Source: Nocardia vulneris
Lineage (GTDB): Bacteria; Actinomycetota; Actinomycetes; Mycobacteriales; Mycobacteriaceae
Direction of reading: 5' to 3'
Length of the DNA stretch: 64,000 bases
Assembly (NCBI RefSeq): GCF_001613425.1
Contig: NZ_BDCI01000002.1
Coordinates: 434,001-498,000 of the forward strand
Below the pieces are notes generated by a model. The model worked only from the letters and a program-made list of their open reading frames with translations. It was not told where the DNA came from and ran no database searches. A program made the position numbers and the translations under genes. This document shows positions 1 to 9,689 of the stretch, piece after piece; the first letter of the stretch is position 1, and the number at the start of each line of letters is the position of its first letter.

Positions 1-1079
1 AGGACGGACAGAACACGGGAGCCGCCGTGGCGGTGTTCGTCGATGGCCGTGCCGTCGTCGATCTCTGGGGTGGCGTAGCGGACACGCGCACGAACCGGGC
101 CTGGGAGCACGACACCCCCGCCGTCACCTTCTCGTGCACGAAAGCGGTCACCGCGACGGCCGCACTCGCGCTGGCCCACACGGCGGGTATCGGCTGGGAC
201 GAACCCGTGACGACATGGTGGCCGGAGTACGGCACCGCGGGGAAAGCGGCGACGACCCTGGCGGACCTGCTCGCACATCGCGCCGGGCTCCCGGCCTTCG
301 ACCGCGTCGTCACCGCCGCCGACGCCGCCGACCCGGCCGCCATGGCCGCGCTCCTCGCCGATCAGCCCCCACTGTGGCGGCCGGGTGCCGAACACGGCTA
401 TCACGCACTCACTTTCGGGTGGCTCGTCGGAGAGTTCGTCCGCCGCCGCACCGGTGCCACCGTCGGCGAATACGTCCGCCGTCACTTCGGCGACGAACTG
501 TGGATCGGCGCACCGCCCGAGGTAGCCGCACGCGCGGCACGGGTCGCGTTCCCGCCTGCCGCCGAACAGCTCTGGTCCGATCCTGGCCCGATCGATACCG
601 CGACGGTCGCGAAAATGGCACAGGCCTTTCGCGATCCCGATGCGCTTGCGCTGCGCGCCTCCACCAATCCCGCTGGGTCCTTCAACAATCCGGAGGTGCT
701 GGCCGGCGGGTGGCCCGCCGGCGGACTGGTCACCACGGCGCGCGCCTTGGCCGGGTTCTATCGCGATCTCGTCGACGGAACGCTGCTTCCGCCGGAATTG
801 CTCGCCGAAGCGACTCGCGAACAAGTACGCGGCCCGGACGCAGTCCTGTTGCTGGAAAGCGCTTTCGGCCTGGGCTACATGCTGCCCTGCGAAAACTTCA
901 TCCTGCCCGAACCGGCCCGCGCGCGGGCCTTCGGACATCCCGGCGCGGGCGGCGCGATCGGGCTGGGCGACCACACCCACCGGGTGGCCATCGCCTTCGT
1001 GCCGAACCTACGGCGCGACTGGCTGTCCGGCGACCGCCGCGCTTACAACCTGGTCGCCGCCACATACGCTGCGCTGTAA
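1..1079 (+). CDS. Serine hydrolase of the beta-lactamase/EstB family, 5' end missing
   Basis: The reading frame is open from base 3 and already encodes family sequence before the first GTG at 27 (DGQNTGAAVAVFVDG), so the true start lies outside the window. The catalytic Ser-x-x-Lys of penicillin-binding-protein-fold hydrolases is seen as SCTK, and the C-terminal third-motif region appears as GHPGAGG. The family hydrolyses esters, lactams or peptides; the substrate cannot be told from sequence. No signal peptide can be judged because the N-terminus is cut. It stops at TAA 1077-1079 and stands alone. Confidence 0.85.
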   Translation, partial: DGQNTGAAVAVFVDGRAVVDLWGGVADTRTNRAWEHDTPAVTFSCTKAVTATAALALAHTAGIGWDEPVTTWWPEYGTAGKAATTLADLLAHRAGLPAFDRVVTAADAADPAAMAALLADQPPLWRPGAEHGYHALTFGWLVGEFVRRRTGATVGEYVRRHFGDELWIGAPPEVAARAARVAFPPAAEQLWSDPGPIDTATVAKMAQAFRDPDALALRASTNPAGSFNNPEVLAGGWPAGGLVTTARALAGFYRDLVDGTLLPPELLAEATREQVRGPDAVLLLESAFGLGYMLPCENFILPEPARARAFGHPGAGGAIGLGDHTHRVAIAFVPNLRRDWLSGDRRAYNLVAATYAAL

Positions 1080-1221
1080 GCGGCTTGCGACACCACCCGC
1101 GCAAACCACACCTGACTGTGAGGGACCGTATTTTCTGGGGATCGTGGGACGGCCTGGGACGGGATAAGCTCGCTGGGGCAAGCGTCTTCGAATTCCTCTC
1201 CTACACAACAGGAGTCATGCG

Positions 1222-1680
1222 ATGTTCGACCATGCCCGAAGCATTGGAAGGCGTATCGGTAAGCACCGGATCGCCGGACTGACACTCGCCGCCACAGCGG
1301 GATTCGGCGTCGCGCTGGCACCGACCGCCGTAGCCGTGGCGCCGCCGCCGAGTCTCACGGTGGACAGCGTTGCGCACTTGAACACCGACCGCAGCGTTGA
1401 CGTCACGGGCACCTACACGTGCAGTGGTGGCCCGAGCAGCATCATCAGGGGCGATTCGGGGCTGTACCAGGATGACGCGGGTGTCTCGTCACCGTCGGTC
1501 ACGGTGCCCGGCAACTGCGACGGCGCCGCACATCCCTACACCATTCATTTCCCGCCCGGCAGCTACTTCGAATTCCAGCCCGGCCCCGCCACTTTCACCA
1601 GTGTCTGGCTGTTCTACGACGCCAACGGCGATCCCACCGAGGCCGAACTCGTCAACGCCCCGATCACATTGCAGAACTGA
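1222..1680 (+). CDS. Small secreted protein of unknown function
   Basis: 152 residues. The N-terminus is a typical Sec signal (RRIGKHRIAG, a hydrophobic Leu/Ala/Gly stretch, then APTAVAVA), with cleavage likely near residue 38. The mature part is about 115 residues, rich in beta-prone Ser/Thr/Val/Gly, with two cysteines (TCSGG and NCDG) that could form a disulfide. The start is set by CAGGAG at 1209-1214, seven bases before ATG 1222. I do not recognise a catalytic motif; it resembles the small secreted beta-sandwich proteins common in mycolate-containing actinomycetes. Confidence 0.75.
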   Translation: MFDHARSIGRRIGKHRIAGLTLAATAGFGVALAPTAVAVAPPPSLTVDSVAHLNTDRSVDVTGTYTCSGGPSSIIRGDSGLYQDDAGVSSPSVTVPGNCDGAAHPYTIHFPPGSYFEFQPGPATFTSVWLFYDANGDPTEAELVNAPITLQN

Positions 1681-1689
1681 GGGGTCCGC

Positions 1690-2871
1690 TCACTCCACCA
1701 GATCCAGGAATTCCCAGTGCGCTCCGGGTTGTGCACCGCTGAGCCACTTTCCGCAGTTCTGCAACACCACCGGGCCCGAAGTGATGTGCTGAGTACCGGT
1801 CTCGAGATCCCGCAGGAACCGATCGATCGTGCCGCGCCGGATCGCGGTCGTCGCGGCCCAGCGGTGCACGGTCTGGCCGACGTCGTGCGCCGTCCACGTC
1901 GCGTGGTTGAGCGCCAACCGGACCAACGTCTCCTGTTCGGTGCTGAGCGGTTCCCCGTCGGCCAGCGTCTCTTCGTGGTCCTGCCAGACCCGCATCACCC
2001 ACGCGCGGGCCGACCGCAATTTCGCTTCGGCACCGGCATATTCGGCATGGAACTGCGCGGTGTCGACGGCGGCGTGGCGCGTGCCGGACTTCTTCGCGGC
2101 GTACCGCTGCAACTCGTCCAGCAGTCGCCGGCCGGTGCCGAGCGCCCAGCCGGTGTGCACGATCGCGGACATGTTCACCACGCCGATGCGGTAGATCGCA
2201 CCACCGTTGGCGGGCGTCATGGTTGTCGCGGGGTAGGTATGCGTCTGCGGCACGAAGACTTCCGTGCAGTGATAGTCGATGCTGCTCGTCGCGCGCAGCC
2301 CGAGCACATCCCAGTTGTCCACCAGCGTCACCTGCGATTTGGGCATCGCGAGGATCCGCGGCTCGCCCGTCCCCGCCACCTGGATCGCGCTGTGGATGTG
2401 CGTGGCCAGTGCCATGCCCGAGGCGAACTGCCACTGCCCGCTCACCAGATAGCCGCCGTCCACCGGGACGGCGCGTCCTGGCCGGGTACCGTGGCCGGAC
2501 AGCAACGCGTGCTTGCCCGCCGCGACGTCGGGAAACAACTCGGCCGCCGCGGCCGCACCGAGGTAGGCCGCAGTAGTGCCCGTCACCATCTGCAACACCA
2601 TCATCGTCCATCCGGCCGAGGCGTCGTGATAGCTGAGCCGCTCGATCGTCTGGATCAACTGCAACGGCGAGAATTCGTAGCCACCGAGATTCTCCGGCAG
2701 ACCGGCTCGGACGATCCCCGCGGCCAGCAGGTCCCGCGCCACCTCGTCGGTGAGACTGCCGCGTTCCGCGGCCGCGGCCGCATTCGCTTCTATCGATTCG
2801 GCGAGCGCATCGATCCGTTCCAACATCGCAGGGAATTCTTTGCTGATGTGCAGCCGAGCCGAAGCAGTCAT
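1690..2871 (-). CDS. Acyl-CoA-dehydrogenase-fold flavin monooxygenase (HsaA/HpaB-like)
   Basis: 393 residues. It has an N-terminal helical domain, a central beta region (GQWQFASG, LGLRATSS) and a C-terminal helical domain like group-D two-component flavin monooxygenases, which hydroxylate aromatic or other small molecules with FMNH2/FADH2 from a separate reductase. No reductase is nearby. The start chosen is MTASARLH at 2871; the frame stays open 21 codons upstream, but that extension is not family-like. It is transcribed away from the tryptophan-type cassette, with a 284-base shared promoter region holding an ATCTAGAT palindrome near 2890. An acyl-CoA dehydrogenase role is the alternative. 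Confidence 0.75.
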   Translation of the reverse strand: MTASARLHISKEFPAMLERIDALAESIEANAAAAAERGSLTDEVARDLLAAGIVRAGLPENLGGYEFSPLQLIQTIERLSYHDASAGWTMMVLQMVTGTTAAYLGAAAAAELFPDVAAGKHALLSGHGTRPGRAVPVDGGYLVSGQWQFASGMALATHIHSAIQVAGTGEPRILAMPKSQVTLVDNWDVLGLRATSSIDYHCTEVFVPQTHTYPATTMTPANGGAIYRIGVVNMSAIVHTGWALGTGRRLLDELQRYAAKKSGTRHAAVDTAQFHAEYAGAEAKLRSARAWVMRVWQDHEETLADGEPLSTEQETLVRLALNHATWTAHDVGQTVHRWAATTAIRRGTIDRFLRDLETGTQHITSGPVVLQNCGKWLSGAQPGAHWEFLDLVE

Positions 2872-3155
2872 ACGACGATTATTCCTACATCTAGATAGCG
2901 TTGTGGCACAGCCCATTTCGCAACCACCGAGCAACCACCACTCTCGAACCCCACCCCCGCCCTGTAAAGGCCTCGGTCGACTCAGTGGACCACCCGCAGG
3001 TCACGGCCCCTCGTTGCGGTTGCGCACCTGACGGTTCCGGGCGACTGATCCGCTGGGTGGACCGGCGCGATGCGCCTGGCCGGCCCGTCGCGAAGTCGGG
3101 GGCAGAAGGTATTACGAACAAGGCGGCGACATGTCGCCGGGGGGGGAGAACGCTC

Positions 3156-3956
3156 ATGTCCACGATCGAGGACGGATCGGCGGCGGCACAGTTGCGGGAG
3201 GCACTGTCGAAGCCGATGTTCAACACCGTCTTGAAAGCCTGGGTCGGCGACGGGACTTCCGACTACGAGGTGTATCTGCGCACCGCCGAACTGTTGTCCT
3301 TGCAGACCGAGGCGGACCGGCTCACCGATCCGGACGAACTGATGTTCCAGATCGTCCATCAGGCTCAGGAGATCTGGCTCAAACTGATCGCGCACGAACT
3401 CGTCGGTGTCGTAGGCGAACTCGACGGTGACGACCTGTGGCGGGTGTCCGCGCGGCTCGATCGGACGATCCGGATCGCCGAGTGTCTGGCCCGCGAGATC
3501 CGCGTGCTCGAGACGCTGACACCGCGCACCTATCAGGTCATCCGGCGCAGTCTCGGCAATGGCAGCGGGCAGGAATCACCCGGCTACAACGCGGTTCTCC
3601 TCGCCGCCGAACACGTCGACGCGGCGCTCGATCGGCTGCTGGACCGCCGCGGGGTGGGCCTCGCAGAGGTCTACGCCGCCGCGCAGCCCGCGCTCGAACG
3701 CATCTGTGAGCTGCTGGTCGATGTCGACGAACGGTTCCAGCTGTGGTTGATCAGCCACTTCATGTTGGTGCGCAGGACGATCGGCGTCGGTCACGGGGTG
3801 CACGCCCTCGACGGGGTGCCGACGCGGGTACTGACCGGCCGGATGACGAAGCCGCTGTTCCGCTCGCTGTGGCAGATCCGGATCGAGCTGACCGAGAGTT
3901 GGCGACGCGAGGGCGGATACGCGCCCGGAGCGGCCCGTACGGCGACGGCCCGATGA
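3156..3956 (+). CDS. Tryptophan 2,3-dioxygenase superfamily haem protein, divergent
   Basis: 266 residues. It follows the bacterial TDO pattern: FQIVHQ with the distal His68 and Phe64, VLETLTPRTYQVIR with Tyr126 and Arg130, and the proximal haem His201 in FQLWLISHFM. The SGFQS motif is altered to SGQES, and the substrate-binding GTGGSSG loop is replaced by GVHALDG. The fold and haem ligands are therefore kept while amino-acid recognition has probably changed, as in natural-product TDO relatives such as MarE. The start is ATG 3156 after a purine-rich GGGGGGGAGA; an ATG at 3131 is out of frame. It is the first gene of a coupled operon with kynureninase-like and methyltransferase genes, so an indole or kynurenine-type substrate is inferred. 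Confidence 0.82.
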   Translation: MSTIEDGSAAAQLREALSKPMFNTVLKAWVGDGTSDYEVYLRTAELLSLQTEADRLTDPDELMFQIVHQAQEIWLKLIAHELVGVVGELDGDDLWRVSARLDRTIRIAECLAREIRVLETLTPRTYQVIRRSLGNGSGQESPGYNAVLLAAEHVDAALDRLLDRRGVGLAEVYAAAQPALERICELLVDVDERFQLWLISHFMLVRRTIGVGHGVHALDGVPTRVLTGRMTKPLFRSLWQIRIELTESWRREGGYAPGAARTATAR

Positions 3957-5083
3957 ACGACATCAGCCATATCGACACTCTGCGTGCGCAATTCCCGGTG
4001 CTGGACACCTGTGTGTACCTCAACAGCAATTCGACCGGGGCGCTGCCGCGCGGCGTCGAGCAGGTACTCGATCGCTACTGGGCGACGATGCGGAACTGGC
4101 GTGACGACGCCTGGGGCGGATGGCTGGACGAGCTGGACGGCTATATCCACGCGCTGGCCGAATTCCTCGGCGCCCCAGCGAAAACGATCGTCACCGACAC
4201 GAACCTGACCACGCTGCTCGGCCGGCTCGCCACCTGTTTCGATTTCGGTGGCGAGCGCACCAAAGTGCTCACCACCGACCGCGAGTTCCCCACCGTGCCG
4301 TTCCTGTGGCAAGGCTTCGCCCGCTACGGCGCCGAACGCGTAATGGTCGATTTCGATACCGGGGCAATCGAAGCCGCGATCGACGAGCAGACCCTGCTCG
4401 TGTGTGTGGCCCATGGCAGCTACAGCACGGGAGCGATGCTCGATCTCGAACGGATCGTCGCGCGCGCCCATCGGATGGGTGCGCTGGTCATCATCGACGC
4501 CTTCCAAACGGTCGGCGTCGTGCCCCTGAATCTGCCCGCGCTCGGGGCGGATTTCGTACTCGGCGGCGCGGGCAAGTGGCTGTGCGGGGCGCACACCGCG
4601 TTCCTCTACGCGCGCCGCGAACTCCTGCCGACGCTGCGGCCCGCCGCCACCGGCTGGTTCGCCGGTCGTGATCCGCTGTCGTTCCGGCCTGCCGAGGACT
4701 GGGCCGCCGATGCGCGGCGGCTCGCGGGCGGCACGCCGATTCCGCTCACCGCCATGATGTCCCGCGTCGGCCTCGACCTGCTGGCTTCGGCGGGCATGCC
4801 GGCGATCCGGGCGCACTCGCTGCGCTGCACCGAACGCATCATCGAGCGGGCGGACGCAGCGGGCCTCACGGTGCGCACCCCGCGGGCGCCGCGGTACCGC
4901 GGCGGCGTTGTCTGCCTCAGCTTTCCGGGTGACGAGCTGGTCAAGCGGCGGCTGGTCGAACGCGGCATGGTGTGCAGCTGGCGCGAGGGACTGCGCGTAG
5001 CTCCCCATATCTACAACACGGTGGACGAAGTGGACGCTTTCATGGACGCGGTGGCTGCCGAGCGAAAGGGGCTGCGCGCATGA
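3953..5083 (+). CDS. Class V aminotransferase-fold PLP enzyme, kynureninase-like
   Basis: 376 residues. PLP Lys208 lies in GGAGKWLCG and the pyridine-binding Asp182 in VIIDAFQTVG, in the order and spacing of the kynureninase/cysteine-desulfurase class. The overall pattern (YLNSNSTG near the N-terminus, then HGSYSTGAMLD) fits class V enzymes. ATG 3953 overlaps the TGA of the TDO-like gene as ATGA, so the two are translationally coupled. Context suggests cleavage or transamination of a tryptophan- or kynurenine-derived amino acid. A formylkynurenine hydrolase is not present, and the enzyme may not be a true kynureninase. Confidence 0.8.
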   Translation: MNDISHIDTLRAQFPVLDTCVYLNSNSTGALPRGVEQVLDRYWATMRNWRDDAWGGWLDELDGYIHALAEFLGAPAKTIVTDTNLTTLLGRLATCFDFGGERTKVLTTDREFPTVPFLWQGFARYGAERVMVDFDTGAIEAAIDEQTLLVCVAHGSYSTGAMLDLERIVARAHRMGALVIIDAFQTVGVVPLNLPALGADFVLGGAGKWLCGAHTAFLYARRELLPTLRPAATGWFAGRDPLSFRPAEDWAADARRLAGGTPIPLTAMMSRVGLDLLASAGMPAIRAHSLRCTERIIERADAAGLTVRTPRAPRYRGGVVCLSFPGDELVKRRLVERGMVCSWREGLRVAPHIYNTVDEVDAFMDAVAAERKGLRA

Positions 5084-6123
5084 CCGGGATCGTCGTCTCG
5101 CCGCGCGCGCTGCTCAGCCTGCTGTGCAACGGCGACAAGGCCATCGATGTCGTACGAACCGCTTGGGAGATGGGTCTTTTCGACGCGCTGGACACCGGAC
5201 CGGTGTCGCTCGGCGCGCTGTGTGATCGATTCGAGGTGGTACCGATCCGCCTGTACAAGCTGCTCGACTGTCTCGAATGCCTCGGCCTGGTCGGACGACG
5301 GTCCTCGGACCTGTTGCACGACACCGGATATCACGCGATCGACGGTGCGCGCGACGCGGCCGTCGACGTGCTGGGTCCGGACTCGCTCGAACGGGACCGG
5401 GACACCTACCCGTGGCGCACGCTGTACGGGCATCTGCCCGAGGTACTGCACGGCACGCGTGGCATGCCGTCCGCGGCTTTCGCGTGGCCGCTCGACAACG
5501 CCGAGCAGGTCGCCGGATTCGAACACAGCATGGCGGCCGGGATCGGCCCCATCGCCGAGGCGTTCGGAATACACGCCGAGTTGTGGCGGGACGACTCGCG
5601 GCTGCTCGACGTCGGTGGCGGCGACGGCACCTTGGCCGCGCACCTGCTGCGGAACCAACCGGCCCTGCGGGCCGACGTCTACAACCTCCCCGCGTTGCGG
5701 CCCCTCGTGGAACGCACGCGGGCGCAATCGGGCTGCGGTGATCGGCTGGGTTTCGTCGGCGGCGATTTCCTCGCCGAACCGCTGCCGAGCGGGTACGACA
5801 TCCTGTCGTTCGTGCGCGTGCTGCACGACTGGCAGCGACCGCAGGCCCGGGAGCTGCTGGCCAAGGCCTACCGCGCCCTCCCACCGGGTGGGCGGGTGCT
5901 CATCTGCGAGGAATTCCGGGACGCCGAACGGCTCGCCCGGCAATTCTTCTGGTCGTATTTCCTCATCGGCGTGGACAGTTGCACAAGCATGTTGCGGGAA
6001 GTGGCCGACTATCTCGACCTGCTCGGCGAGATCGGTTTCCGAGAGGCCACGGTCCTGCCCGGACCGTTCGACATCATGGTCGCCACCAAGCCCACTGCCG
6101 AAAACGAGATTCCGGTCCGGTGA
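5080..6123 (+). CDS. SAM methyltransferase with dimerisation domain (CrtF / SfmM2 type)
   Basis: 347 residues. The N-terminal winged-helix dimerisation region (about 1-100: AWEMGLFDAL, LYKLLDCLECLGLV) is followed by a Rossmann SAM-binding motif LLDVGGGDG near residue 177 and the HDW motif in RVLHDWQ. This family includes O-methyltransferases and the C-methyltransferases that act on tyrosine or 3-hydroxykynurenine in antibiotic pathways. The start ATG 5080 overlaps the upstream TGA as ATGA. The position behind TDO-like and kynureninase-like genes makes methylation of an aromatic amino acid derivative the leading guess; O- versus C-methylation cannot be told. Confidence 0.82.
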   Translation: MTGIVVSPRALLSLLCNGDKAIDVVRTAWEMGLFDALDTGPVSLGALCDRFEVVPIRLYKLLDCLECLGLVGRRSSDLLHDTGYHAIDGARDAAVDVLGPDSLERDRDTYPWRTLYGHLPEVLHGTRGMPSAAFAWPLDNAEQVAGFEHSMAAGIGPIAEAFGIHAELWRDDSRLLDVGGGDGTLAAHLLRNQPALRADVYNLPALRPLVERTRAQSGCGDRLGFVGGDFLAEPLPSGYDILSFVRVLHDWQRPQARELLAKAYRALPPGGRVLICEEFRDAERLARQFFWSYFLIGVDSCTSMLREVADYLDLLGEIGFREATVLPGPFDIMVATKPTAENEIPVR

Positions 6124-6171
6124 GTGACAAGAAATATCGACCTGCTCCGCCGGTGCTGGTCGACTGAACAT

Positions 6172-7731
6172 ATGCAGACTTTCGACCACATATTCGTCGG
6201 CGGCGGCCACAATGCATTGGTCGCCGCGGCCTATCTGAGCAAAGCGGGCCATGAGGTACTCGTCCTCGACCGCAATGATCGGGTGGGCGGGTTCGTGCGC
6301 AGCGCCGAATTGACGCCAGGGGTGATCTACGACCCGTTCTCGTCCGCGATCCCCCTGTTCATCAGCGGGCCCGCGTGGCGTGACCTCGGGCCGGATCTGG
6401 AGAAACAAGGTCTGCAGATCTTACAACCCGAGTTCCCGACCGGGGTGTCCCTGGAAGACGGCACCACGGCGGTATTCCCGCGGGACCCGCTGGCGCTCGC
6501 GGAGGAGGCGGACCGGCTGCACCCCGGCGACAGCTCGGCGGTCGCCGAGATCGTGTCGGCGCTGGGGCCCGCGGTGGGCCCGATATTCGGGTTGCTGGGC
6601 CAGGATCTGACCGGAGCAGCGGCCCGCGCCACCATCGCTCAGCTGGTGCGCGAGGGGAACGGCTGGTCGGAAGTCGCCGAGATCGCACTGGACAGTGCGC
6701 GTTCCGCTGTCTCGGAGATCGAATCCCCCGCCATGCGTAGCCTTTTCGGCTCGTGGCCGGCGCACGTGAGTCACGGCCCCGACGACGCGGGCGGCGCGTT
6801 CTGGACGACGATCTTCCCACTCGGTTTCACCGCGGGTGGCAATCCGATCCCCCAGGGCGGCATCGGCAAACTCGCCGAAGCGCTCGCGGGCATCATCACC
6901 GACCACGGCGGTGTGCTCCAGACCGGTGCCACCGTCACCCGGATTCGGGTGGCCGACGGACGCGCCGTCGGCGTGCAGCTGTCCGACGGTAGCGCGTATC
7001 GGGCCCGCAACAGCGTCGTCGCCTCCGTCAACCCCGACCAGCTCTACGAGTGGCTGCTCGGCGAAACCGAAGTGCCCGAACGGATCCTGCGGCAGGCGAG
7101 CCGATACCGGTACGGCACCGGGCTCTTTCAGCTCCACCTCGCGACCAGCGCGCCGATCCCGTGGACGGACAAGCGTTTCGAACGGATCGGGCAGCCGTTC
7201 CTCACCGAGTCGCTCGACGGGCTGTCCCTGCACGTCGCGCAGGCACGGGCCGGGTTGCTGCCCGCGTGGCCGACGATGACCGTCGACTCCCCCACCGCGC
7301 ACGACGCGACGCGCGCACCCGCGGGCATCAGTGTGCTGCGCATCCAGGTCACCGATGTGCCCACCCGCCCACGTGGCGACGCGGCGGGAACGATCACCAC
7401 CGACGGCACCTGGAACACCGACGTGGTGAACCATTTCGCCGACCGGGTACTCGAGGTCGTCGAACGGCATGTCCCGGGCTTGAGCGCAACCATCATCGCC
7501 CGCGAAATTGTCACTCCCGCAACTCTTTCCGCATTCAACCCGAACAGCGGCCCCGGCGACCCCTACGGCGGTGCCCAAGACCTCGCGCAAAGCTTCGCCC
7601 TTCGCCCGACCTCGGCCGCACCCGGTCACCGCACGTTCGTCCCCAACCTCTACGTCCTCGGCTCGGGCACCTGGCCGGGCGCCGGCGTCTCCGGAAACTC
7701 CGGTCACATCGTCGCCCAGTATCTACTGTGA
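6172..7731 (+). CDS. FAD-dependent oxidoreductase, phytoene-desaturase-like
   Basis: 519 residues from ATG 6172. The FAD-binding motif is at the very N-terminus (FVGGGHNALVAAAYL), followed by DRNDRVGGF, and the C-terminal FAD-contact region is WPGAGVSGNSGH. An in-frame GTG at 6124, directly after the upstream TGA, would add 16 residues of no family character, so the later ATG is preferred; neither start has a strong Shine-Dalgarno. The family desaturates or oxidises isoprenoids, amines and other substrates. It is the last gene of the TDO-like cassette. A decayed copy of its 3' end lies at about 9690-9775. Confidence 0.8.
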   Translation: MQTFDHIFVGGGHNALVAAAYLSKAGHEVLVLDRNDRVGGFVRSAELTPGVIYDPFSSAIPLFISGPAWRDLGPDLEKQGLQILQPEFPTGVSLEDGTTAVFPRDPLALAEEADRLHPGDSSAVAEIVSALGPAVGPIFGLLGQDLTGAAARATIAQLVREGNGWSEVAEIALDSARSAVSEIESPAMRSLFGSWPAHVSHGPDDAGGAFWTTIFPLGFTAGGNPIPQGGIGKLAEALAGIITDHGGVLQTGATVTRIRVADGRAVGVQLSDGSAYRARNSVVASVNPDQLYEWLLGETEVPERILRQASRYRYGTGLFQLHLATSAPIPWTDKRFERIGQPFLTESLDGLSLHVAQARAGLLPAWPTMTVDSPTAHDATRAPAGISVLRIQVTDVPTRPRGDAAGTITTDGTWNTDVVNHFADRVLEVVERHVPGLSATIIAREIVTPATLSAFNPNSGPGDPYGGAQDLAQSFALRPTSAAPGHRTFVPNLYVLGSGTWPGAGVSGNSGHIVAQYLL

Positions 7732-7746
7732 TCCCGACCCCTCGGC

Positions 7747-7761
7747 CGCGGTCGTACCGCG
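7747..7761. terminator. Possible bidirectional hairpin between convergent genes
   Basis: CGCGGT and ACCGCG form a perfect 6-bp stem with a 3-base loop in the 45-base gap between the convergent FAD oxidoreductase and amino-acid oxidase genes. There is no T-run. The position supports a termination role, but the stem is short. Confidence 0.3.
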
Positions 7762-7776
7762 ATCGACACCGCCCCT

Positions 7777-9540
7777 TTATCTCTGGTGAACTTCCAGGGC
7801 AGTGCGAACCGCACTCTCGAGCGCTCCTTCGATCCATGCCGGCTTGAGCGTAGTGTGGTCGCCGGCCAAATGGATTCGCCCTTCGATTGTCCGGGTCGCG
7901 GCGTGGTGTTCGTGTAGCTGGCCGGGGGTGGGAATGACCGCTTCACCCAGGGCATAGCGGGCACGTTGCCAGGACTGCGAGACACCGACACCGGTGAATT
8001 CGGTGTCGACGCGGGGACCGAACATGCGACGCATCCCAGCGAGCGCGAAATGCACCCGCTCGCTTTCGGTGAGCGAATCCCAGCGCATGGCATCGTCGGA
8101 CCAGGTGTAGCTGGCCAGGACGACGCCGCCGTCGGACTCGGGCACGTGGGAGGGGAAATAGGTGAATCGATTAGGACAGTCCGATACGCACCCACCACCG
8201 CGGAATCCGCGCACGCCTTGCTCCCAGAACCTGGTCTTGAACTCGAGCAACACCTTGGTGGCGGCATCATGGTGCAGTTCGGTGATGGCACGACGGGTCG
8301 GATAGGACAGCGGCGGGTCGAAGGTGCAGAAACGGGTGGCGGTCAAGGGGATAGCGAGAATGGCGTAGTCGCCCTCGAACGATTCGATCGGATCCATCGG
8401 TGCCCCATCGGTGTGCTCGCTGCCGGATTCGGCGGTGGTCCACACCTTTACACCGCGATCGGTCTGCTCCAGGTGGGTCATGCGTCTGCCCTGACGCACG
8501 GCAGGCGCGAGTTTGCGGGTGAGCGCATCGGTCAACGTCGCGGTGCCGCCTTCGAGTTCCCAGTAGCTCGCGTCCGGGCGGATGAGGGCATGGTCCACCA
8601 TCGCGGAGATGACACCGTAGTGCAGTCGGGAGGTCAGGTTCTCCAGGGTGCCCACCGTAGCGAGATGCGCAAGGCTCCAGCCGTGCTCCATCAGATAACG
8701 GTGCGTGGAGTAGTCCTCGTAGGTATTGAAAACCTTTGCCCAGCCATCGATTCGACGCTCGATGGGCCAGTCGTCAGGCACCCCCACCTTGTGCAACGCC
8801 AAATCGAGCGCAACTCTGGCCGGCGCGGTGAGGTCCACACCGAAATCACGATGCAACGCCGCGGGATCGCCGGCGTACTCGGCGCGCGTGAGGATCCTTC
8901 CATTGGTGTTGATCAGCGTACGGCCCGCCGCGGGCGGTGGCCGGAACTCGACAGCGGGACCGTTGCTCCATTGCTCGCCGGTGAAGGAGCGATATACGAC
9001 GGGCGTGACCGCCGCGGAACGTGCCTCCGGCGCGACGTCCGCGTTGTGGAATTGCCGCCGCCGCAGCCCCAGTTTGTCGGCGAGCGCGAGCACCATGGGA
9101 TGGGCGCTCGGTAGCCGCATGGCCCCGGCCTCCGCATACAGGTTGGGATCGCTGAACATGCCGCGAAAGGTCTTGACGCGCCCGCCCGTTCGGCTGCCGT
9201 TGGCTTCGATGACCGTCACGCGGTGCCCGGCGTCGGCCAGCAGATTCGCCGCGGTCAGTCCGGCCGGACCCGCGCCGATCACCAGAACTCGTTTGGGCGC
9301 AGTAGTTTCGGGCAGACCGGTGTCGATCAGCGTGCGCAGGTAGGTCAGCCGCAGATCGTTGCCCGCGGCGTCGACCCCCAGCATCTCCCTGGCCAACTCC
9401 ACGCTGCGATCCATCGACCGCGCGAAGTCCGTTCGAGCGGAAGGCGGACCGCAGGCGAGGGTCGTCGCGCCTGCGGCCAACGCTCCCGCCGCAGCCGCGG
9501 TGGTCAACAACGCACGCCGTCCGATCACAGTTTCCGCCAC
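7777..9540 (-). CDS. Secreted L-amino-acid oxidase (flavin amine oxidase family)
   Basis: 587 residues. The N-terminus has a twin-arginine-type signal (IGRRALLTTAAAAG) ending near a possible lipidation cysteine at residue 30. The FAD motif VLVIGAGPAGLTAANLL is at about 85-101, followed by RTGGRVKTFRG, the GG-R signature of LAAO/monoamine oxidases. The C-terminal LAGDHTTLKPAWIEGAL is the usual FAD-binding end. It would oxidatively deaminate an L-amino acid to the 2-oxo acid, ammonia and peroxide outside the membrane. The start is GTG 9540; a GTG at 9528 is also possible. It converges on the TDO-like cassette, so a link to aromatic amino acid metabolism is only suggestive. Confidence 0.85.
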   Translation of the reverse strand: MAETVIGRRALLTTAAAAGALAAGATTLACGPPSARTDFARSMDRSVELAREMLGVDAAGNDLRLTYLRTLIDTGLPETTAPKRVLVIGAGPAGLTAANLLADAGHRVTVIEANGSRTGGRVKTFRGMFSDPNLYAEAGAMRLPSAHPMVLALADKLGLRRRQFHNADVAPEARSAAVTPVVYRSFTGEQWSNGPAVEFRPPPAAGRTLINTNGRILTRAEYAGDPAALHRDFGVDLTAPARVALDLALHKVGVPDDWPIERRIDGWAKVFNTYEDYSTHRYLMEHGWSLAHLATVGTLENLTSRLHYGVISAMVDHALIRPDASYWELEGGTATLTDALTRKLAPAVRQGRRMTHLEQTDRGVKVWTTAESGSEHTDGAPMDPIESFEGDYAILAIPLTATRFCTFDPPLSYPTRRAITELHHDAATKVLLEFKTRFWEQGVRGFRGGGCVSDCPNRFTYFPSHVPESDGGVVLASYTWSDDAMRWDSLTESERVHFALAGMRRMFGPRVDTEFTGVGVSQSWQRARYALGEAVIPTPGQLHEHHAATRTIEGRIHLAGDHTTLKPAWIEGALESAVRTALEVHQR

Positions 9541-9689
9541 GCCCCGACCGATCCCTTCTGTGGACCACGACCCGGCTGATTTCTTGCGATGTTGCCGGAT
9601 GTTAGCAAGGATGGTTCAGGCGGCAGCGATGTCGACCTGTGGGCACGCCGACGGAATTTGTCACGGTGCGGATGGGCTGCACAGCACGC

